This document shows positions 51,229 through 64,000 of a stretch of 64,000 bases of DNA, in pieces. The notes beneath the pieces were generated by a model that saw nothing but the letters and a program-made list of their open reading frames with translations, made no database searches and was not told where the DNA came from. The position numbers and the translations under genes are program-made. The DNA is from Nannobrachium achirus (taxonomy: Eukaryota; Chordata; Actinopteri; Myctophiformes; Myctophidae): assembly GCA_963921795.1 (NCBI GenBank), contig OY997645.1, positions 32,610,382 to 32,674,381 of the forward strand. The letters are read 5' to 3'. How positions within the stretch are numbered: the first letter of the stretch is position 1; each line of letters starts with the position of its first letter.

Positions 51229-51512
51229 TAGTGGTTCTCAAACATTTCAGACTGTGCCCCCCACAAATAATCATATCTGAAGGGACCCCCCACCCTGACA
51301 AGCACTTGGAATTATAGGAGTTGAGGCAATGCTTTTAGTTTGACTCAGTTCCACAGATAAATGGCTGATCTACAAACACAACACACACTATTATACACTT
51401 ATACTTTATGTAGGTTTGTTTACTGTTGAGTGAGAAAACAATGTGAAATCATCTTCAGGACCCCCCAAAATCATCTAGGGGTCCCCAGATGAACCCCAGC
51501 AGAGAACCACTG
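51229..51512 (+). mobile_element. hAT MITE, diverged member of the TGGTTCTCA family
   Basis: Starts TAGTGGTTCTCAAACATTTC and ends CAGCAGAGAACCACTG, with CCCCACCCTGACAAGCACTT inside as in other members. No clean target duplication. Intergenic, between rpa1 and serpinf2. Confidence 0.7.
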
Positions 51513-51779
51513 GCCTATATGCTGTATGTACATGTAATAAAGCTGAGCAACGATTATCATGCTTAGATATTTCAATCCCATATTTGTTGCATACATTATT
51601 AATTATTAACACTTCAGTTTGTATTGATGTATTTTGTCCAAACCTTTTGTCAAATCTGTTTTAAGGTGAGACACCCCAGGTGACTAGGGTATTTCTTTCT
51701 TACTAATTGCTATCACAATGAAACTTCTCCAGTTGATTACTTACATTAAGACTAAGAATTTTTGTACCTCATCCCAGCT

Positions 51780-52240
51780 CCATCCATCCATCATCTTCAA
51801 CCGCTTATCCGGAATCGGGTCGCCGTTCCAACTGGGATTTCCAGAGTTCCCTATCCTGAGCAACTTCCTCCACTCCTTCCGGGAGTATACTGGCGTTCCC
51901 AGGCCAGGGTGGAGATATAATTCTTCCATCTGGTCTTTGGCCTTCCAGTGGGACGTGCATCGAGGACCTTATCTATAGGAAGGCGTTTGGGAGGCTTCCG
52001 TACTAGATGCCCAAACCACCTAAGCTGACTCCTTTCCAAGTGAAGGAGCAGCGGTTCTGCTCCAAGTCTTTCTCGTGCAATTGAACTTCTCACCCTATCT
52101 CTAAGGGAGATACCAGCCACCCTTCTGAGAAAACTAATTTTGTCTGTTTGTACTGAGACCTTATACTTTTGTGACCCACACTTCATGACCATAGGTGAGA
52201 GTAGGAGGATATAGCTGACCTGTTCTGACATCACCTCCTC
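51780..52240 (-). mobile_element. Rex3/RTE-like LINE 3' fragment
   Basis: The minus strand encodes a fragment with FLRRVAGISLRDRVRSSIAR, ERLGAEPLLLHLERSQLRWF, GHLVRKPPKRLP and DARPTGRPKTRWKNYIS, a sequence typical of the C-terminal region of fish LINE ORF2. It ends in GATGATGGATGGATGG, a (GATG)n-type tail as known for Rex3. 5'-truncated. Just upstream, a 28-base segment (GGATATAGCTGACCTGTTCT...) is directly duplicated at 52208-52235 and 52256-52283. Confidence 0.72.
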
Positions 52241-52294
52241 CCAGCTCAGCAGAAGGATATAGCTGACCTGTTCTGACATCACAATGATGTTGCA

Positions 52295-52778
52295 AATTAA
52301 TTCAGTCCTTGTCCCACTCCCTTTTATGCCCATATATGGAGATACCTGATGTCATCAATATTAAGCTCATCTGGGGCACCCGCTGGCCTGGTGGTCAAGG
52401 CGCATACCACATACTAGGCTGATGCCTGCTGGCGTCGCCGGTTCGATTCCCGATCTGGACGACCTTTGCCGCATGTCATTCCCCATCTCTCTCCTCATTT
52501 CCTGTCATTCTACCGTCCTATCGAATAAAGGCATAAAAAAGCCCAAAAACAAATCTTAAAAAAAAATATATATTAAGCTCATCACTGTGCGTGACACATC
52601 CATATTTTGGAAAATATGGCCGCATTTGGGCCACATTTTGTTCAACAACCTCCCAAGGACGATGATACACGAAAGAAGAAGACCAACCGCAACACAAGTC
52701 ACTCTTGCAAATGAATTCAGTCCTTGTCCCTTTTATGCCCATATATGGAGATCCCTGATGTCATCATCAATATTATGC
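52295..52778 (+). repeat. Direct duplication of a ~70-base segment flanking the SINE
   Basis: AATTCAGTCCTTGTCCC, CTTTTATGCCCATATATGGA and CCTGATGTCATCA...ATATTA occur at about 52297-52364 and 52711-52774. The first copy received the SINE at its end. Intergenic. Confidence 0.75.
52372..52569 (+). mobile_element. tRNA-derived SINE with 14-base target duplication
   Basis: Shows a pol III A box (TGGTCAAGGCG) and a perfect B box (GGTTCGATTCC), then a body with TTGCCGCATGTCATTCCCCA and CCTGTCATTCTACCGTCCTA, and an AATAAAGGCATAAAAAAGCC tail with A-runs. Flanked by ATATTAAGCTCATC at 52358-52371 and 52570-52583. This is the common percomorph SINE type; the cloverleaf is too degenerate for a working tRNA gene. 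Confidence 0.88.
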
Positions 52779-52920
52779 TTATATCTGGGAATGCCCATAT
52801 ATGGACATATTGTGTCAGTCTCATGTGGTCTATGACATCAAACATCTATGATGTCAGTCCTCTCCATATTTGGGAAAATATGGACACATTTTGTCCAACA
52901 ACCAACCCGGTGGTCTTACT

Positions 52921-52988
<68 letters not shown>
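52921..52988. repeat. (TG)n microsatellite
   Basis: About 34 units with one CG interruption, downstream of serpinf2. Confidence 0.95.
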
Positions 52989-52994
<6 letters not shown>

Positions 52995-53182
52995 ATAATA
53001 AGTAAAGATGGCACCTTCACGCATAAAATTAACATCTATGGGTATTTTGAACGTTTATTCTGCATTAGTTTGAAAGAAGACATGTTTAGGAAGCAAAATA
53101 GCACAAAATTCAAACCATTTTTTATTTTTTCATGTTTCCACCTGGGGTGTCTCACCAGGAGAAGACAGTTCCTTGTCTGGGA

Positions 53183-53188
53183 TTTATT
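53183..53188 (-). terminator. serpinf2: serpinf2 poly(A) signal AATAAA
   Basis: TTTATT on the plus strand reads AATAAA on the gene strand, about 27 bases past the stop codon. A second AATAAA lies at 53121-53126. The 3' UTR is therefore short. Confidence 0.55.
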
Positions 53189-53214
53189 TTTGACAGCCAT
53201 CTAGGTAATAGTTC

Positions 53215-56200
53215 TTACTTAGGTGGGCGACCATAGCTATCATAATTATCAGTAGGAAATCCCATTTTATCTTTGTTTCCAGGTTCCACTCTCTGCAAGA
53301 TAGGAGCTTCAGGGTTAGGGTTGCTGATGACACCCATGAAGATTGGTACTTGGGTCATATCATCCATAAGGGCAAGGAAAAAGGGCTGGTTGAGATAGAA
53401 GATGGGGTTTGATGCTCGTGAGATGACCACAGAGGTTGCTGCTGTAGCTTCTGCTCCCTCTTCATTTATTTCCATGCTGGACTTGTGCATCACGCTGGTT
53501 ACCAGCAGGGGGCCATCTGCCATCGCTGCTAGGTTGGGTTGAGAAAAGATCTCCCCTAGACCTGTCATGGGATATAGAGTAACAAGCAAATTCAAGTCAA
53601 GGTGTGGAATAGATCTAGACTGAATAGATACAAGATACTTCATTGACCACGTCTGTTGATACACATCTCTTCATCTAGGCCTAGGGCCCTAGGCTATTAC
53701 ACAAGGACTGGAGGCGGTTGAGAAGCCTTACCTAACTTGGCAAGAACGTCATGTAGATCCTGAGTGTACTCAAGTTTGAATTTGGGGACTTTAACCTGCA
53801 CTGCCCTTTCCTTGGGCAGACGTTCATATAAGTCTGTGAAATTCAGCTTTGCTGAAATTTGTGACATATTCAGCTTGCCAGACAGGGGCATGACCACTAT
53901 CAAGCTCGTAGACTTCTGAAATGGGAACCGGGCCACCTGCATGAGCAGAATAAATAATGTCAAAAATAATGCTGAGCATTGGTCCTTTTTCTCATGAATT
54001 TTACATATACTGTATATTATTATTACTATCATTATTATTATTATCATCATTATTATTAATTATCTTTACCATTAAAGAGGCAAAATATATTCTACCTCAA
54101 CACAGAGTTGATAAACTGGCCCTCTTGTAGCTCTAGTTACAACTCAAGGAAACATATTTTACCTGAGCCTCCAAGTCATTATCAGTGAGCACACTCAAGG
54201 GGTGTTTGGCACCTTCCATCATTTCAACATCAACCATTTGTTTGTCATCAATGTAGAACACACCTCTGGAGGTGAAGCGTGGGTCAAAGCGAGATTTCCA
54301 TTCTCCTGTTTTAAACAGTGAGGATTACTTCAACTCATATTACCACAGCAGTGAAAATAACCTGGAATCAGTTTTGTTTTTTAGAAATGATCATCCTGCA
54401 ACACAAATGCCATTTGGCCAGATTTCATCCGCCACTTTGTTTACCTTTGAAATGGACAGCGTTAATGAGCATTAGGAGCAAGTTGGGCGGTAAAGAAGTA
54501 AGGAAGTCAGTCATTCTTCCATTCGTGGCCTTCTCAACCCACTCATTTATCTGTTGCATCCCTTCCAGGGTCATTGGCTCTGAGTCATAAAGTTGCTGGG
54601 ATTCGAGGATAAACTCTGGCTTTGGCTGAAACCCTAAAACACACATCAAATACTGTTCCATTGATTCCATTAAACGTTCTCTTTAGAGCGGCACTATTCA
54701 CTCGCCTAATTACAACACTTTTCCTAATCATATGACTGGTGGTGAGGGACATAAATTATATATATTTATATTAAGGCTGGGACTTTAACTGATTAATTGC
54801 GATTAATTAATTACAGAAAATTAACGCGATTAAAAAAATTAACGCATTTTAATCGCACTTAGTTTTTGCACCACAGAACCTTCAGTTTCGGGCATACTGA
54901 TCATAGCGATGCACCAACCAAGAAGAGACAACAAACGCAAAGGGAAAAGTAGCCGATCAGAGTGCTTTGCTTGGCCCAGTGGATGCGAAATTTAGATTAA
55001 AAAAAACTCACTCGTTGATTCACTCGTACAACAAAATGTGTTTTACTTGAAAAAAGATGCTTCTCAGGTCAAATATCGATGTGCGATTAAAATGCGATTA
55101 ATTGCGATTAATTAATCACAGAGTCTGTAATTAATTAGATTCAAAATTTTAATCGCATCCCAGCCCTAATTTATATATATAAAAGAAGGTAAAGGCTGCA
55201 ATGAACATAAAATGTCTTGTGTGGAATTCTAATCATAGTTTAAACTGTTAGTATGGTCCCAGACAGATTTTTTTGTTTAATACAGTGTACTCCACAGATG
55301 TAACCCCACATTTATTTAAGTACTAACCTTTGTCAATGAAGATGCCTGATGCAATTTGCAAGTCAGTGTTTCTGAGCTGCTTTAAGACAGTATGCAGTGA
55401 CTGGTGGTAGCAAGGTAGAGTATTTGCATTGAGATGGTGCATCAGAAGCTCCTCTGTCTCATTAACTGCCCCTAAATTGACGAGAGAACAACAAACATAT
55501 CATAATATTGACTTTGTAAAATAATGTTTGTATAATACACAGCCTAGTTGCCAGGACATTTCTATCAGATGTACTTGCCAGTTGCTATGCATATGAAGTG
55601 ACATACAATTTCTCATAATTTAAAAGCTACCATAATAGATCATTACCCAGAGCCAGCTGGGAGAGAGCAAATGATATGCTGAGTGGAGATATGATCACAT
55701 TGGGGTTCTTGGGTGTTGTCTCTAGGTTCTGTAGAATCTGCATGCCCAGTCTTTGAAAGGCAATGGCTATGGCCTCCTTGGACTCTGAGCTTCGACCCAA
55801 AGACACACAGTGTCCATCTTGCTCCTCCTCTGATGAGCCACCATCTGGTCGATCAATTGTATTTGTGGCGACTGTGGTTTGCTGTGTGTTAGTTGTATTT
55901 GGTGATTGTGATGTGCTTCCGTTTTCCACTTTCTGAAGGCAAGGAATAGTGGGTGACAGTTGAGCAAAGGGGCATACAAAATGCATGGGTACATCAAAGC
56001 AGTGTTGCCAGGTTACTCAGGTAATGCAACAAACATCCAAACATCTCATCTTTGGGCCTCACCTCTATGGGGTGGCTAGGCATTAAAGGAATAAGAGGCA
56101 CCAAGGGGATTGCCTCATCAGTTTCTCCATTCGCAATCTGAACAGAAACACAATATACACTGTTAGGTCTACGTAACACAATGGCACAAAGAGTGGCATT

Positions 56201-56366
56201 TAAACTAAAAGAATGATGGCATTGTATGATCTACGTTTTAAGGCAAAATGTATACTTTGTTGTACGACTCAACAAAAATTTCAAGCTAAAAAAATATATT
56301 TATATATGGCTTTACAGTAACTCCTCTGCACAGACACATCAACAGGAGTGCCAGCAAAAGGTCCAT
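53215..56366 (-). CDS. serpinf2: serpinf2: alpha-2-antiplasmin, complete, 8 coding exons, 479 aa
   Basis: Secreted serpin that inhibits plasmin, made mainly in liver. Coding exons: 56366-56316, 56137-56063, 55932-55647, 55471-55328, 54633-54445, 54305-54163, 53936-53732, 53561-53215. The phases close to 1440 nt with TAA. The start MDLLLALLLMCLCRGVT is a signal peptide. The serpin core includes NPNVIISPLSISFALSQLALG (each half recognisable) and MLINAVHFKG. The reactive loop aligns with human AAATSIAMSRMS as TAATSVVISRAS: P1 Arg (about residue 413) is kept and P1' is Ala instead of Met. Cys at about 84 and 158 match the human disulfide pair. A 36-residue tail (PGNKDKMGFP ... YGRPPK) ends in Lys, as in human, where C-terminal lysines bind plasmin kringles. 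The N-terminal insert is rich in Thr, Ser and Glu. Confidence 0.95.
54010..54060. repeat. Imperfect (ATT)n microsatellite
   Basis: ATT/ATC trinucleotides in the serpinf2 intron between coding exons 6 and 7. Confidence 0.85.
54772..55168 (+). mobile_element. hAT MITE in a serpinf2 intron
   Basis: Starts TAAGGCTGGGACTTTAACTG and ends TTTTAATCGCATCCCAGCCCTA, with many GATTAATTGCGATTAATTAA repeats. Perfect 8-base target duplication ATTTATAT (54764-54771, 55169-55176). Sits between serpinf2 coding exons 4 and 5. Confidence 0.88.
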
Positions 56367-57020
56367 GTCCTCACAGCGTTCCTAGAAGAGGCAGAAATGA
56401 ATTTGACCAAAGGACAGTGTAATGTTCTCTGTTCCAAATAACAATACTCAAACAGTTATACAATACTAATAGACAATACAAGAATACATTTACAGTAAAT
56501 CTTTCTGGAGGTCATATTCTATACTTTTTTTCAATTCTAATATCAACTGTTTAGGTTAGTACTTATCATGACTTTTAACTATGCAGATATTGGGCCTAGT
56601 TTTGCTCTCTTTGAAAAGCACAAAAATAATTTCTACCATGTCTGAAACATGAGTCTCACAACAAGACCGCTTCAGTGAAATTGTAAACCATGTGCTCTCA
56701 CCATGCTTTTATGAAACACATGCCCAAATCCAGAAAATATTTGAAACTAAAAATATATATGTATAGTCAACATTTCGTCAACATTTCAATTAATAACATA
56801 ATTGTGTAATGTTGTATCTGAAATAGTGTTATATACTAGATAAGAAGATTGTATCTTTATTTATTTAAGGAATCCTTAATATACTCCACATATGCCTAGA
56901 GGAATACATGGAAAGTAATCTTATAAAGGTAATCATTACCTTTTAGAACATTAGTCCAAAAGCTTAAAAGTGTTCTTATTTCTTACTGGTGTAATAAAAG
57001 ATTATATAAAACACTCTTAC

Positions 57021-57100
57021 CTTCTTTACAATTAGATCAAACCCCTCCTATCTTGTTCCAAAAAAACAGACTAGGTGAATGTGAATGACGGATGTCCCTA
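57021..57100 (-). other. serpinf2: Candidate noncoding first exon of serpinf2
   Basis: The first coding exon is preceded by an acceptor (CTTCTAG, then GAACGCTG, near 56382-56388), so an upstream noncoding exon is expected, as in human SERPINF2. A strong donor reads AAAGAAG then GTAAGAGTG at 57021/57020 on the minus strand. The 5' boundary of this exon is a guess. Confidence 0.35.
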
Positions 57101-59381
57101 GTGTAAAAGATTGCCACTTGCTCAGTGAACAGTTAAAAATCAACTTACATTGATCGGTGCCTCATATAGCCTAAGCCCTAAGTCACTACTTGTTTGTAAA
57201 TGTCACTACTGAGACTAATCCTGGGTCCAATGTGGAGGTCTGACAGTTGGCTATTCAGTATCACAATGAACATTATGAGAACCTAACACAGCAAAACTGG
57301 AAGATAATATGCTGATTGTTTGATTGCAAAAGTGTGTGGTCACTCCACTTCTGTGCGGGAAAAGAAGTGTAATGTTTTGAGTCATGTAAATAGTGTATGA
57401 GAAACCAAGGAAAACATTTCCCAGAAATATTTGGCAAGGCACATTAATGATAATGTTATACATTTAACATCACTGCTCAACCACATTAACCCTAGTGTCC
57501 CTATGCTGAGCATATAATAGGCACACATTTTGTGTAGAGGAGAATTAGGGTGCCAAGTACAGACCCCTGGGGGACCACGGCCAATAAAGTATACTAGGTT
57601 TAGCTAGTTAAGACACAGAGAGAACACACAATATGTTCACGGTAGTCATCAGAAGCTGTATAGAGGCGTCCTCTACATCACATGGCATCAGCTGACAGCA
57701 TAGACTAGTGAGAATGTGTTAGTGTGGACTTTGTCCACTTAGAGCTCTAATTAGGTTTGGAGGTTTAGGAAATGTACATTAAAAAAAGCTGGAACATACA
57801 CAAACCATGTAAATGTAGTATTTTAATAAACCAGTTAATAAATAAGCATTTTCATGTATTTTTTCATCATTACATTGTTCCAAATGATATTGGATCAAGT
57901 AAAACTGATTATCAAGATGCAATGTGTTATTGAATTATTTTGAAAATCTTGTTGGCCATAGTTCACCTTTGAATTTATAAAAGCCACAGAAAACATAAAA
58001 AAACTGGGTATAAATGCCAGAGCCGTTTAGCCTTAAGGCAAATAATTAAAATGAGGTATTATTCATAGAATTTCTGTATATAATAAAGATGAAACAAGAG
58101 CAGAGAATTCTTTGTTCGTTATTGAATTCTTGGCAACAGTTGGTGGTCTGGCAATCCTGTCAAGGTCAAACATAATTGCCAATACATTTTAATTTGGTTT
58201 CCATTTCTTACTATATATTGGCAATACAGAAGCTAGTGAAATCACATTTAAATGACTCTTTAGAGATTCATTACTTATTTCTGCATCATACTGATGTAGT
58301 AAAACATCTAGTATATCATGTATTGTGTATCTTGTACGATATCATGTGATTATATCAAGTTATAGAATAGTCTGTTGTGTCTTGGCATTGTCTGTTCCGG
58401 TGCTTGATTGTGTAATCAGTACACTGATGTACTAAGTTTAAACTGGCATACCCAATTAAAATAGCATCTGCCTATGGGTTTCTAATGAATTATATTACAG
58501 CTCAGACTACAAAAGGAAGACGACTCTGGAAAAGGAATTTCAAGTAATTAAAGTGGTAAAAACATATAATCTTATTCTGAATAAGTAAAAAATATTACAA
58601 TTCAGGTTATAATTGTGCAGTACTATGAAGGTTGTGCATCTCTATTCACATAAGTATCCAAAGTCAATTGAAGCATGTTCGCTCCGACAAGACTATCAAA
58701 TGGACAAGCTGCTGTAGTTTTATTGTTCATCAATAAACAATTGACCTTGAAATAGTGCTAATAAAATAGTAATGCAAACAAACAAACACACAAAAAGGTT
58801 TTAATCTAGAAATACTGCATAGTTTAGTCAGTGCATTGAATGTACTAATGTCAAGGGGAAATTAATGATGAAGTGACTGCATTTCTTTTTTTTGGTGTTG
58901 TATGCATCTATTTGGAAAGTGTAAACACTAAATTAGAACCATGATTGGTTCCACCTTCCTGAGCGGTTACTTTGATTCTTCTGAACAGAATAATTGACCT
59001 TGTCAACAGACAAATAATTGACCTTGCCTAGATAAGAATTTATTTTCCATATTATAGTATCTACAATATGTAAAATGCTTAAAAGAAAAGGAGGTTACAT
59101 GATTTGCTGTACAATGATAAATGTCAATATAGTGTTCACTATTTTGGTCAATGCCTATAGCCAGGGCAATAAGATTCTCTAGGCATGATGCTCACTCAAC
59201 TACAGCTCTAGCGCTGCATAATAACTAAAACAAATGTTAAGAGGTTTTGGCCCCTTGCTCCATCAGTGGAAAGCGCATCAATATCTCACTGACAGGCAGC
59301 ACAGCTACCAGCCATCATGAACAAGACACTGTTAAGGTCAGCAGTAAATTGTTTAGTGAAGCTGAGAACCATTGTGTTGGT
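57101..59381. other. AT-rich intergenic region between serpinf2 and wdr81
   Basis: No gene, inverted end or SINE was recognised. By position it should hold the serpinf2 promoter and the wdr81 3' UTR. Several AATAAA-like sequences occur on the minus strand, but none can be chosen. Confidence 0.5.
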
Positions 59382-63300
<3,919 letters not shown>

Positions 63301-63777
63301 CTGTGCACAAGAGCAGAAAGGAATGTGATTACAATACATGCAACAGATATCAATGCAGTTTTCATCAAGATAACAATCAAATCAACTCCCAGATGCAGAC
63401 ACTGCCTTATTTGGGCATTCTGCCACAGGAGACTGGGCCCCAGCACCTGCAGAGCTGTAGTGTGTATGGATTGCGTATGGATTGCAGTGTGTGAAGAGAT
63501 GCATGTTCTGTTGAGACTTATGGAAATGGGTCTCTGCACTCTGTCCCCAAATTCAAATCACGGTTGAGGGAGCTGGTGGGTATTTGACATGTAGACCTGT
63601 GATTTGAGCTGTCTGGCAGCCTGGTGAAAATTCTTTCAAATATGGAGACCAGTTGTAGATTAGTGTGATGTAATATTGGTTCAGTTGTTTATAATGCCTT
63701 TAACTTTTCACTTTGCCTTCATAAACTTTAACTCATTAACTCTGATTCATACTGGTGGTGTCTTATGTGTGTATGTA

Positions 63778-63780
<3 letters not shown>

Positions 63781-63820
<40 letters not shown>
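63781..63820. repeat. (TA)n microsatellite
   Basis: 20 perfect TA units upstream of a possible LINE tail. Confidence 0.95.
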
Positions 63821-63825
<5 letters not shown>

Positions 63826-63829
63826 GTAT

Positions 63830-63965
63830 TTATTTTTTACATGTTTTTCTCTGTGAGATGGAGGAAGGGATGCGGTTGTTTATCGTTATCCAAATGGTCT
63901 TGCGTGTTGTGCTTGTTGTCTGTGTTTTAAAAACAAAGATTGAATAAAAACATTAAAAAGTAATC
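63830..63965 (+). mobile_element. Possible L1-like LINE 3' end
   Basis: T/G-rich sequence ending GTTTTAAAAACAAAGATTGA, ATAAAAACATTAAAAAG resembles fish L1/Tx1 3' ends. Weak, based on the tail alone. Confidence 0.3.
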
Positions 63966-64000
63966 TAATCAACTCTGAGCTGTACACTTGTGCTAGTTAG

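Noticed and set aside
52372-52460. tRNA gene suggested by perfect A and B boxes
   Set aside because: The cloverleaf arms do not pair convincingly, and the sequence continues into a SINE body with an A-rich tail and 14-base target duplications.
54425-54670. serpinf2 exon extending upstream to an ATG near 54670
   Set aside because: The acceptor TTTTAG at 54634-54639 and the phase of the preceding exon (ending GACAAAG) place the exon start at 54633.

Overview
The window looks like teleost (probably percomorph) nuclear DNA. It carries spliced host genes with GT..AG introns, long microsatellites and very many short DNA transposons, plus a Ty3/Gypsy LTR element, non-LTR retrotransposons and a tRNA-derived SINE. 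No bacterial, viral or organellar gene was recognised.

Three host genes lie on the minus strand, all in the same direction. Reading along that strand they are the 3' end of wdr81 (63300 to 59382, continuing beyond the window), a complete serpinf2 (alpha-2-antiplasmin; coding 56366 to 53215, 8 coding exons, 479 aa) and a complete rpa1 (replication protein A 70 kDa subunit; coding 50340 to 641, 17 coding exons, 606 aa). Every rpa1 and serpinf2 exon was placed by homology plus splice sites, and the reading phases add up exactly. From memory, human 17p13.3 has the order WDR81-SERPINF2-SERPINF1-SMYD4-RPA1. The block is therefore recognisable, but serpinf1 and smyd4 are absent between serpinf2 and rpa1 here. 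The genes do unrelated jobs (endosome and autophagy regulation, plasmin inhibition, single-strand DNA binding) and do not form a functional unit.

Most of the window is rpa1 intron, and the introns are packed with mobile DNA. Intron 16 (746-13446) holds an antisense Ty3/Gypsy element (3266-11263). Its two 920-base LTRs differ at one position, so it is young, and a 640-base TTAA-flanked element is nested inside it. Intron 12 (19566-36232) holds a 5'-truncated LINE with a long open APE-RT reading frame, a possible plus-strand noncoding transcript, and nests of hAT-like MITEs. Intron 11 (36382-41238) holds a 103-base near-perfect palindrome and a larger element with inverted ends. The serpinf2 and wdr81 introns each hold a clean hAT MITE with an 8-base target duplication.

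Three patterns stand out. (1) A hairpin module with core GATCTACAAGCTCACAACGC occurs at 13 or more sites, inside repeats whose ends are unrelated to one another. (2) Three members of a TTAA-flanked piggyBac-like family share their outer ends, but each carries its own sequence motif just inside, present twice in every copy. (3) In several families both halves of an inverted repeat share copy-specific variants, which suggests arm-to-arm homogenisation. The last intron of wdr81 also uses a (GT)n microsatellite directly as its 5' splice site.
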